Assembly (NCBI GenBank): GCA_038825775.1
Contig: JAWBOW010000023.1
Span: 1 to 14,334, forward strand
Direction of reading: 5' to 3'
From: JAWBOW01 sp038825775
GTDB taxonomy: Archaea; Nanobdellota; Nanobdellia; Woesearchaeales; WAPY01
Length of the DNA: 14,334 nt
In this document: piece after piece, positions 6,831 to 12,833 of the stretch
How the letters are laid out: each line of letters starts with the position of its first letter
How positions within the stretch are numbered: the stretch's first letter is position 1
Program-made: the position numbers and the translations under genes
Notes under the pieces: model-generated
Databases searched by the model: none
Seen by the model: only the letters and a program-made list of their open reading frames with translations
Told to the model about the DNA's origin: nothing

Positions 6831-6838
6831 TTTATATT
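6831..6838 (+). promoter_or_regulatory. TATA box of the DUF4013 gene
   Basis: TTTATATT lies about 37 bases before the ATG at 6872. It predicts transcription from near 6861, giving a very short leader that consists of the GAGGTGAT ribosome-binding site itself. Confidence 0.5.
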
Positions 6839-6871
6839 CTTTTTATTTTTAATATTTTTTGAGGTGATATT

Positions 6872-7690
6872 ATGAACCTTGATGAAAAGCTTAAAATTTC
6901 TTTTAAAAGACCTTTTGAGGACTATAAAAAAATGCTTATCGGAATGTTAATTTCAGCAATTCCAATAATTAACTACTTAATCTATGGTTATTTTATTGAG
7001 TGTTCAAATAGAATTTTTAAAAAGGATTATAAGTTGCCGGATTTTGATGATTTTTTAAGAATTTTAACTAACACGCTTGTTTATTTATTAATCGCCATTG
7101 TTTATTTCATACCCTTTTTTATAGTATTATTCATTACAGTTTTAGAATTAATTAATAATGCTAATGTAATATCAGAATTAGTTAAAAATCTAAACTTAGA
7201 AACAAATACAGATTTATTGTTGTTATTCACACAATTACTAAAAGAGTTTTGGCCTTTAATTTTGCTTATTGTAGTTGTTGCGTTTATAACATCTTATTTA
7301 GTGATTATAGCTCTAATTAATTATTCAAGAAATTATAATATAACTGATGGTTTTAAATTAAAGGAAATCTTAAAATTTGCTCTCAATATAAAATTCTTTG
7401 CTTTTTATTTATTAACAGCATTATACACTATTTTTGTTAATGTAATTACAGCTTCTTTGTTTTTTTGGATGCCTTTTGGTAAGTACATAAGCTCTGGAGT
7501 TGCTGTATTTATCACAGGAGTAACACAATTTACTTTATTATCATTCATTTGTTCTGAAATTATTGAGAGACATGAAAAATTACACATAATACAAAAACAT
7601 GAAAAAATTAAACATGAACAAAAAGCAGGGATAATTGAAAAGAAAACAATTTCAAGAAGGACTAAAAATAAGAGAGTAAAGAAAAAATAA
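6872..7690 (+). CDS. DUF4013 family integral membrane protein
   Basis: A 272-residue membrane protein. The start, FKRPFEDYKKMLIG followed by IPIINYLIYGYFIECSNRIF and KLPDFDDF (about 11-61), is the recognisable core of DUF4013 proteins, common in archaea and some bacteria. Hydrophobic segments at roughly 21-43, 67-93, 127-151, 171-200 and 203-228 suggest five membrane passes. A basic, hydrophilic tail follows (229-272, ending RRTKNKRVKKK) that probably lies in the cytoplasm. A strong Shine-Dalgarno site, GAGGTGAT (6861-6868), fixes the start. The gene stands alone between two tRNA genes, so the context says nothing about its role. Function is unknown for the family. A transport-like or membrane-organising role would be a guess. 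Confidence 0.85.
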   Translation: MNLDEKLKISFKRPFEDYKKMLIGMLISAIPIINYLIYGYFIECSNRIFKKDYKLPDFDDFLRILTNTLVYLLIAIVYFIPFFIVLFITVLELINNANVISELVKNLNLETNTDLLLLFTQLLKEFWPLILLIVVVAFITSYLVIIALINYSRNYNITDGFKLKEILKFALNIKFFAFYLLTALYTIFVNVITASLFFWMPFGKYISSGVAVFITGVTQFTLLSFICSEIIERHEKLHIIQKHEKIKHEQKAGIIEKKTISRRTKNKRVKKK

Positions 7691-7724
7691 AATAGAAATA
7701 AAATAAGTTGTTTTAATAAAAATC

Positions 7725-7734
7725 TTTATATATT
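7725..7734 (+). promoter_or_regulatory. TATA box of tRNA-Cys
   Basis: TTTATATATT is centred about 30 bases before the first base of the tRNA, which is the usual position for an archaeal tRNA promoter. Confidence 0.5.
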
Positions 7735-7746
7735 ATTGCTTAATTC

Positions 7747-7758
7747 CTATTTTTTTAA
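7747..7758 (+). repeat. Left copy of 12-bp direct repeat abutting tRNA-Cys
   Basis: CTATTTTTTTAA ends exactly one base before the tRNA. An identical copy begins at 7880, exactly one base after the discriminator. The sequence is of low complexity, so chance similarity of T runs cannot be excluded. Confidence 0.5.
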
Positions 7759-7879
7759 GCGAGGGTAGCCAAGCGGTAAGGCAATCGGCTGCAGTTTATA
7801 CTGAGAAATCGGTATTATGAGCTTTAAGCTATGATAAGAAGATACCGATGATTCGGGGGTTCAAATCCCTCCCCTCGCT
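7759..7879 (+). tRNA. tRNA-Cys (anticodon GCA) with a 49-base intron
   Basis: The acceptor arm is GCGAGGG/CCCTCGC with discriminator T73, the expected base for tRNA-Cys. The D arm is GCC/GGC. The anticodon stem is ATCGG (7784-7788) with CCGAT (7845-7849), the anticodon GCA is at 7791-7793, and the T arm is GGGGG/CCCTC with loop TTCAAAT. An intron at 7795-7843 interrupts it between positions 37 and 38. The spliced tRNA is 72 bases and CCA is not encoded. The precursor folds into a bulge-helix-bulge: the 5' bulge AG^T and 3' bulge AT^A are each cut after the second base, separated by a four-position helix CTGC/GAAG with one G·A mismatch, and closed by TTAT/ATAA inside the intron. That is the signal for the archaeal splicing endonuclease. 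The next gene upstream is the DUF4013 protein. Confidence 0.93.
7795..7843 (+). other. Archaeal tRNA intron (49 bases, position 37/38)
   Basis: The ends are set by the bulge-helix-bulge described for the tRNA. The intron contains ATCGGTAT (7808-7815), which repeats the 5' anticodon-stem sequence ATCGG. It is perfectly complementary over eight bases to ATACCGAT (7842-7849), which covers the 3' splice site and the 3' half of the anticodon stem. A small hairpin AGCT-TTA-AGCT sits at 7820-7830. Confidence 0.85.
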
Positions 7880-7891
7880 CTATTTTTTTAA
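7880..7891 (+). repeat. Right copy of 12-bp direct repeat; T run also a likely terminator
   Basis: CTATTTTTTTAA begins directly after the tRNA-Cys discriminator and is identical to 7747-7758. Its T7 run (7883-7889) would serve as the tRNA terminator. Confidence 0.5.
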
Positions 7892-7921
7892 AATCTTTTT
7901 TGTAATTTTTTTATTAAATTT

Positions 7922-9028
7922 TTATATGTTGTATCTTTTTCTTGCAATTTTTACAATCTCTTCTATCAAGTTAATTCCTTCTCTCTCAGCCATTATGCCT
8001 AAATAACTGTTTGGTATTCCATTATTTAAATGATTCATCATTAAGCCAGGAGCTGTATTTGTTTCTAATAAATATATTTCATCATTATGAACGATTAAAT
8101 CAATTCTGAGGTAATCTCTTGCTTTTAAGCTGTAATAAGTTTTTATAGCTATGTCACTTAGTTTTTTAATCATTTTAGAATCAATGTCTGCTGGAACTAT
8201 AAACTCTGCATTATCATTCATTTTTGCATCAAAAGTAAGTATAGAATTCTTTTTCCTAATCTCCAAGGGCATAAGAACTTTAGGCCTTTCGTATCCTAAA
8301 ACACCTACAGTTACTTCTTTAAAATTTTCTTTGTTGTAATCATTTGAAAATCCCTCTGAAATCAGTTCCTCTACCAAAACTGGTTGTTTTAATCCAAGAA
8401 TTATCTTTTTAAAATGCTCTTTTAATTTTAATAATCTCTCTTTATTATAAATATTTTCGTATCTTATTATTGAATCTTCACAAATTCCAGCACTTCCCCT
8501 TCCAAAGTTTGGTTTTGCAATGTAATTCTTTTTTGCATTGATTTTTTCATTAAAAAATATATTCATATCTTCGATGCTTTTTACAAGAAAATCCTCTGCA
8601 ATATTTAAAGAATCGTTCTTTACAACCCTTTTTGTTTTATACTTATCAGAGGATAAGATCATTGTTTCAAGATTAGAACCAGTGTATGGGATTGAATTTT
8701 TTTCCAAAAAAATTATTTCTTTCTCCTCAGAAGCATTTATTGCCAAATCCGGTTGGAACTCTTTTATTTTTTTATAAAATTCTTCCTCGTTTTCAAAATC
8801 AAGGATTCTTACTTTAAAATTTAAAGCTTCCAATCTTTCTTTGAACTCTTGGACTTCAGAAACCTTGTGTTTTTCTAAGAGTTTTTCTTCCTCTTCCAAT
8901 CTCTTTTCTTTATTTTCTTTATCCCCATTAAATTCTAAATTTTCAAGACCACTAGCTCTTAAATACTTATCTTGTAAAGAAAGATTTCCTCTAAATTTAT
9001 CAATAATAACAATTTTAATATCTCTCAT
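7922..9028 (-). CDS. ATP-grasp ligase related to D-alanine-D-alanine ligase
   Basis: A 368-residue soluble enzyme of the ATP-grasp superfamily, predicted to form a peptide-like bond between a carboxylate and an amine via an acyl phosphate. Landmarks resemble Ddl: IPYTGSN (113-119), SSDKYKTK (126-133) with Lys129, YIAKPNFGRGSAGI (169-182) with ATP-binding Lys172 and a glycine loop, VLVEELI (217-223), RDYLRIDLIV (304-313) with Asp310, and YLLETNTAPGLM (319-330) with Mg ligands Glu322 and Asn324. The Ddl N-terminal GG.S.EH.VS loop is absent. In its place is a charged, probably helical insertion (about 30-66, KRLEEEEKLLEKHK). Archaea have no D-Ala-D-Ala peptidoglycan, so the true substrate is likely different. 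A TTTATTAA box 26 bases upstream (9051-9058) indicates a leaderless message, separate from the surface-protein gene that ends 41 bases before it. Confidence 0.8.
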   Translation of the reverse strand: MRDIKIVIIDKFRGNLSLQDKYLRASGLENLEFNGDKENKEKRLEEEEKLLEKHKVSEVQEFKERLEALNFKVRILDFENEEEFYKKIKEFQPDLAINASEEKEIIFLEKNSIPYTGSNLETMILSSDKYKTKRVVKNDSLNIAEDFLVKSIEDMNIFFNEKINAKKNYIAKPNFGRGSAGICEDSIIRYENIYNKERLLKLKEHFKKIILGLKQPVLVEELISEGFSNDYNKENFKEVTVGVLGYERPKVLMPLEIRKKNSILTFDAKMNDNAEFIVPADIDSKMIKKLSDIAIKTYYSLKARDYLRIDLIVHNDEIYLLETNTAPGLMMNHLNNGIPNSYLGIMAEREGINLIEEIVKIARKRYNI

Positions 9029-9050
9029 AATATTTGTTATTATTAAGTAG

Positions 9051-9058
9051 TTAATAAA
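9051..9058 (-). promoter_or_regulatory. TATA box of the ATP-grasp gene
   Basis: TTTATTAA on the minus strand is centred 26-27 bases before the ATG at 9028. This predicts a leaderless transcript starting inside the short gap after the surface-protein gene. Confidence 0.5.
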
Positions 9059-9068
9059 TCTTTCTCTT

Positions 9069-10523
9069 TTAGAAATCTATCTTCCTATTATTTCTATCTT
9101 TGTTGTCGTTCTTCTTCTTAAACAACCCCCTCTTTTCAAGTTTATTAACATCAATAATTATCCTGTTTTTATTTTTATTCTTTATGTAGACAGCTGTCAT
9201 AATTAATAAAGAAATCAGTGATATAAAAATAATTAAAGATAAAATACTTTTATTGTTTCCTACTTGGTTTAAGTTTTTAGTTACAAAACCTGTTATAACA
9301 TCTTTATAATTTGACAAAAACCCTGTTTTGGAATTATATTCTAAACTGTTATTCTCGTTATATTCTTCATTAAATTCTAAATAAGTTTCAATTTGTTCTT
9401 CTGAATTTTCCCTAAGCTCATTATTTCCTAAACTTTCATTAGAATTAATTGCATTGAGAACTCCTAAATCTTGTTCATTATTGTTTTTGCTTTGATTGCT
9501 CGTGTTGCTAACATTCAAAAATATTTTTGCTGCTTGTATGTTCTGAATCGTATTCTGTTGCGTGTTTTGAGAGCAGTTCCTTGTTTCAACAATTGAGCTT
9601 GAGGAGCACTCGTTAACATCCTCACAAATCCTTGTGGAAACTCCATTTACACAATCACTCCATTCACTGCAATCAGTATAAGAGGTAATACATGTGCATG
9701 ATTCTTCCTCAATCCTTTGAGAACTGCAGTTTGAAACATCTACACAAGTTCTCTTTCTCTTTTGATAAACACAAGAACTCCATTCTGAACAACTCCAATT
9801 ACTTACACAAACACAATTTTCTGTTTCTGTTATGTTCATTAAACAATTATTAAGATCATAGCAAGTTCTGCTTCTTAATCCTGAAATACAAGAACTCCAC
9901 TCAGAACAAGTGTAGTTTGGAAAACAACCTTCTATTATTCCAGAATTTATAACTCCTGTTATTATATAAGTGTTATTAAAAATAAAGCATCTTTTTTCAT
10001 TATTTAATATTTTGTAATCAAAACTTTCATCAGTATTCTCGCATTTAAGTATTGTTTCATTTGTGTAATTGCAGTAAGTGCTAAAATCGCTTATGTTATT
10101 TATTTGAGAATCTTTTAAACAAACAAAATCATAGTTGGTAATTTTTTTTACAAAAATATTTTTTAGAATTCCTTCTAAACCGTTTATTATTGTGTAACCA
10201 AAACTCTTATTTTCTTCTTGTTTTTCTGTTATTAAACTTATGCTTGATAAGTTTAGGGTGTTATTTTCAAAATCAAAATCAAAAACTATTTTTAGTTCTT
10301 GAATGTCATTATTTTTTTCGTAAATTTCAACATTTTTAATTCCAGAAATATTAGTTTCATTGTTTAATTCTTTACCTTCAGAAATAAAAATAAGCTCATC
10401 ATTGTATCCAAATATTTTTTGTTCATTCGAAAATCCAAAGCTTGATACTATAACACATATTAATAAAAACAAAAACACTGTTTTTAGATTTTTCAACTCC
10501 TTTTTGTTTTTTAATTTTTTCAT
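9069..10523 (-). CDS. Membrane-anchored surface protein with three TSP1-like cysteine-rich repeats
   Basis: A 484-residue protein with a basic N-terminus and a signal peptide or anchor helix (about 15-31, TVFLFLLICVIVSSFGF), a long Asn- and Ser-rich extracellular part, and a C-terminal membrane helix (about 425-447). A basic cytoplasmic tail (448-484) ends it. The centre holds three tandem repeats of about 39 residues (200-237, 239-276, 278-317; DNA 9573-9926). Each has CSEWSSC or CSEWSDC followed by R.R.C or TRIC, then D...C and a closing C. This resembles the thrombospondin type 1 pattern W..WS.C...G...R.C. Many N-x-S/T sequons suggest N-glycosylation. Cysteines are almost confined to the extracellular part, consistent with disulfides. 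GGAG (10529-10532) five bases before the ATG is the ribosome-binding site. It sits 51 bases after the HPF-like gene and is probably co-transcribed. A role in adhesion or cell contact is a reasonable inference, not shown. Confidence 0.8.
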   Translation of the reverse strand: MKKLKNKKELKNLKTVFLFLLICVIVSSFGFSNEQKIFGYNDELIFISEGKELNNETNISGIKNVEIYEKNNDIQELKIVFDFDFENNTLNLSSISLITEKQEENKSFGYTIINGLEGILKNIFVKKITNYDFVCLKDSQINNISDFSTYCNYTNETILKCENTDESFDYKILNNEKRCFIFNNTYIITGVINSGIIEGCFPNYTCSEWSSCISGLRSRTCYDLNNCLMNITETENCVCVSNWSCSEWSSCVYQKRKRTCVDVSNCSSQRIEEESCTCITSYTDCSEWSDCVNGVSTRICEDVNECSSSSIVETRNCSQNTQQNTIQNIQAAKIFLNVSNTSNQSKNNNEQDLGVLNAINSNESLGNNELRENSEEQIETYLEFNEEYNENNSLEYNSKTGFLSNYKDVITGFVTKNLNQVGNNKSILSLIIFISLISLLIMTAVYIKNKNKNRIIIDVNKLEKRGLFKKKNDNKDRNNRKIDF

Positions 10524-10574
10524 AGACTCTCCAAAACAAATTAAAATAAAAATTTTGAAATAATTTATCTCTTT

Positions 10575-10895
10575 TTATTTTGTTATTTGCTTTTCAAGTT
10601 TTTGAAAAACATCAGAGAGTGCAAAGAAAAGATTTCTGTTATTTGATTCTGCTGTGTATTGTTTTCCACCGATAAAAAGCTTAGCATGCAATTCAAATAG
10701 TCCTTTTTCTTCTTCTGACTCGCCATGAATCTTTTTTAGATGAATTAATATCTTTTCAAAATTAGGAGCCATCGTTGAAATCTTTTTAGTATTGTTTCCA
10801 ACAATCTTTTTAACAACAACCATTGTTGCCCTATCAAAATCCCTAAAACCTGAAAGTTCTATATTCCCACCCAAACTTATTTTTTCCTCATCCAT
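10575..10895 (-). CDS. Small HPF/YfiA-like protein, putative ribosome-associated factor
   Basis: A 106-residue soluble protein. Its layout resembles the ribosome hibernation factor fold (HPF/YfiA, sigma-54 modulation family): strand NIELSGF (8-14), helix FDRATMVVVKKIVG, strand KILIHLKKIHG, strand GLFELHAKLFIGGKQYTAES, then helix NRNLFFALSDVFQKLEKQI. The segment ELHAKLFI..KQYTAE...RNLFFA...V..KLE.Q matches that family's pattern best. YfiA-type proteins bind the small-subunit decoding centre and silence ribosomes, but the match here is by pattern only and function is inferred. The start is the ATG at 10895. A GTG two codons earlier overlaps the GGTG ribosome-binding site (10901-10904), so it cannot be the start. 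It lies 48 bases after the PAC2 gene and 51 before the surface-protein gene on the same strand, a likely operon. Confidence is good for the gene and moderate for the family. Confidence 0.7.
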   Translation of the reverse strand: MDEEKISLGGNIELSGFRDFDRATMVVVKKIVGNNTKKISTMAPNFEKILIHLKKIHGESEEEKGLFELHAKLFIGGKQYTAESNNRNLFFALSDVFQKLEKQITK

Positions 10896-10943
10896 TTTCA
10901 CACCTTTTTACTTTTTTTAGAGTTATACAAATTACTATCCTTA

Positions 10944-11711
10944 CTATCCTATATAATTTAGTTCTCCTGGTTTTGTTTTTGGTTTTTGAACTTCCATTGA
11001 GAATTTTGAGAGTATCTGTTTTTCAAAATCCTCTATTTGCTTATCAAATTTTGAAATGTTAATCTTTAAATCAAGCTTTTTATTAAGTACCCTAACTATC
11101 TCTCTAGAACCTTTCATTCCAATATACATCGGATGTCCGAATGTTTCTGCAAGCAAGGCGATTGCAGGAATGTTCTTTTTCTTCGCAATTCCTAAAAACA
11201 ATCCTGCAGCACCCATTATAGGCCCAACCAATCCAAAGAGCTTGTTGTCAAGATTTGTGTCTTTCATGAATTCTCTTACAAATCTTTCGTCATTACCAGT
11301 GCAATAAACCTTTGGCTCTTTAGGAATACTTGAGAGTCCTATACCACCTAAAGTTATTATTTTACTCCCCCTTAATTTCTGGAATAAATTTATAACTGTT
11401 TCTGCAAACTCAAAAGAAGATGTTTCTTCCATTGGTTGAAAGTCTCCTGACAAAAATAATAAACTTTTGTTATTAATTACTTTGTAAGAAAGTTCGATCT
11501 TGGGCATATCAATAAGATTGTTTTCCTTAACATACACATATGGAGGCATTGAATAAGAACTAAACTCGTAAATCGTTTTTGGTTTTAATTGTTCTATCAT
11601 AAAATCAACTGCTATCTTTCCAACATTTCCAATCCCTGGTAAACCCTCAATTAACCAAGAATTGTTAAGCTCTCTTTTGTTAAACTTTGAAGTTTCTATA
11701 ACTTTCCACAT
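10944..11711 (-). CDS. PAC2 family protein (proteasome assembly chaperone-like)
   Basis: A 255-residue soluble protein. WLIEGLPGIGNVGKIAVDFM (19-38), YSMPPYVYV (53-61), LLFLSGDFQP (84-93), IITLGGIGLS (118-127), VYCTGND (135-141) and GAAGLFLGIAKKKNIPAIAL (167-186), then ETFGHPMYIG (189-198), form the alpha/beta core typical of archaeal PAC2 proteins. In eukaryotes PAC2 helps assemble the 20S proteasome. In archaea the role is less settled, so proteasome assembly is an inference. The C-terminal tail (about 221-255) is charged and probably helical. It has no Shine-Dalgarno site, and a TTTTTAAAC stretch lies at about 11733-11741, so it may be leaderless. It is divergent from Kae1, which shares the short intergenic region, and heads the run PAC2, HPF-like, surface protein. 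Confidence 0.88.
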   Translation of the reverse strand: MWKVIETSKFNKRELNNSWLIEGLPGIGNVGKIAVDFMIEQLKPKTIYEFSSYSMPPYVYVKENNLIDMPKIELSYKVINNKSLLFLSGDFQPMEETSSFEFAETVINLFQKLRGSKIITLGGIGLSSIPKEPKVYCTGNDERFVREFMKDTNLDNKLFGLVGPIMGAAGLFLGIAKKKNIPAIALLAETFGHPMYIGMKGSREIVRVLNKKLDLKINISKFDKQIEDFEKQILSKFSMEVQKPKTKPGELNYIG

Positions 11712-11754
11712 AAAAAATAGTTTTATTTATTAGTTTAAAAATTTTGTGAAAAAA

Positions 11755-11764
11755 TTTTTAAATA
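11755..11764 (+). promoter_or_regulatory. TATA box of kae1
   Basis: TTTTTAAATA is centred about 25 bases before the ATG at 11785. This supports that ATG as a leaderless start over a GTG at 11746, which lies upstream of the box. Confidence 0.5.
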
Positions 11765-11784
11765 CAATATTAAACCTTTTAGTG

Positions 11785-12804
11785 ATGATAATTCTCGGAA
11801 TAGAATCAACAGCTCACACGTTTGGAATTGGTATTTTAAATGGAAAGAAAATTCTCGCTAACGAGAAGGACTCTTATACGACTGAATTTGGAGGAATAAT
11901 CCCTGTAGAAGCAGGAAAGCACCACAAAGCTGTAAAAGAAGATGTTTTAAAAAGAGCTCTTGAAAAAGCAAGTGTCACATTAGAGGATATTGATCTAATA
12001 ACTTTTTCACAAGGCCCTGGACTTCCGCCTTGTTTAAGAGTTGGAACTGAGTTTGCAGCAGAGTTATCCTATAAAACACAAAAGCCAATAGTAGGGGTTA
12101 ATCATTGTATTGCACACCTTGAAGTTGGTTCTTTAATTAGCAAAGCTAAAAATCCTTTACTGCTCTATGCTTCTGGAGCAAACACGCAAGTTATTGCATA
12201 TGAGGCCAATAAATACAGGGTTTTTGGAGAGACAATTGATATTGGAGTTGGAAATTTTTTGGATAGTTTTGCAAGGGAACTTGGAATTGGATTTCCAGGA
12301 GGGCCAAAAATAGCTGAGTTAGCTTTAAAAGGAAAAAGATATGTTGAGTTGCCATATGTTGTTAAAGGCATGGATGTTTCTTTTGGTGGAATACTAACAA
12401 ATTGTAAGGAAAAAATAAAACTTATAAGATCAGGAAAAGTAGATTATACAATAGAGGACTTATGTTATTCTGTTCAAGAAACAATATTTGCAATGCTTTT
12501 AGAAGTTACAGAAAGAGCTCTATTTCATTGTAATAAAAAAGAGTTATTGCTTGGAGGAGGGGTTTGTTGCAACAAGAGATTACAAGAGATGTGCTTGAAA
12601 ATGGGTTCTCAAAACAATATAAAAGTTTTTATTCCTGAAAATTCTTTGTTAGTTGATAACGGGGTAATGATAGCTTGGCTTGGTTATAAAATGTTCATTG
12701 CGGATAGTAAAAGATTTTCTCCAATAAAATCCTTTGATGATATTAAAAATCTAACATTTAGCCCTAACGAGAGAACTGATGATGTTTTTGTTTTTTGGAA
12801 GTAA
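11785..12804 (+). CDS. kae1: Kae1, tRNA N6-threonylcarbamoyladenosine (t6A) synthase subunit
   Basis: A 339-residue ASKHA-fold protein, the catalytic subunit of the KEOPS complex. It transfers threonylcarbamoyl from TC-AMP to adenosine 37 of ANN-decoding tRNAs, which would include the tRNA-Lys encoded here. Visible motifs are LGIESTAHTFGIGI (4-17), GKHH (44-47), FSQGPGLPPCLRVG (74-87), HCIAHLE with metal ligands His107 and His111, YASGANTQVIAY (128-139, usually SGGNTQ), IDIGVGNFLDSFAR (151-164), FPGGPKIAELA (170-180), LLGGGVCCN (255-263) and LVDNGVMIAW (289-298) with metal ligand Asp291. The protein ends without a Bud32 kinase domain, unlike the Kae1-Bud32 fusions of some archaea. The frame is open to a GTG at 11746. 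The ATG at 11785 is chosen from homology and the TATA box 25 bases upstream. It is convergent with argS (29 bases between tails). Confidence 0.95.
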   Translation: MIILGIESTAHTFGIGILNGKKILANEKDSYTTEFGGIIPVEAGKHHKAVKEDVLKRALEKASVTLEDIDLITFSQGPGLPPCLRVGTEFAAELSYKTQKPIVGVNHCIAHLEVGSLISKAKNPLLLYASGANTQVIAYEANKYRVFGETIDIGVGNFLDSFARELGIGFPGGPKIAELALKGKRYVELPYVVKGMDVSFGGILTNCKEKIKLIRSGKVDYTIEDLCYSVQETIFAMLLEVTERALFHCNKKELLLGGGVCCNKRLQEMCLKMGSQNNIKVFIPENSLLVDNGVMIAWLGYKMFIADSKRFSPIKSFDDIKNLTFSPNERTDDVFVFWK

Positions 12805-12833
12805 GTATTTTCATATTTTTTTTGTTTTTTCTT

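Noticed and set aside
7801..7837. CTGA (7801-7804) and ATGATAA (7831-7837) in the tRNA-Cys intron, resembling boxes D and C of a guide RNA.
   Set aside because: The boxes are in the wrong order unless the intron is circular, box C is imperfect, and the intron is too short for a convincing guide. In the precursor these bases take part in the bulge-helix-bulge inner helix.
8151..9050. Plus-strand open frames opposite the ATP-grasp gene (8151-8339, 8538-8777, 8841-9050).
   Set aside because: They are rich in S, F and L as expected for the antisense of Lys/Glu/Asn-rich coding sequence, and lack ribosome-binding sites or family resemblance.
11746..11784. A GTG at 11746 as the start of kae1.
   Set aside because: It would place the TATA box inside the gene and add 13 residues absent from Kae1 homologues, which begin with the LGIE strand.
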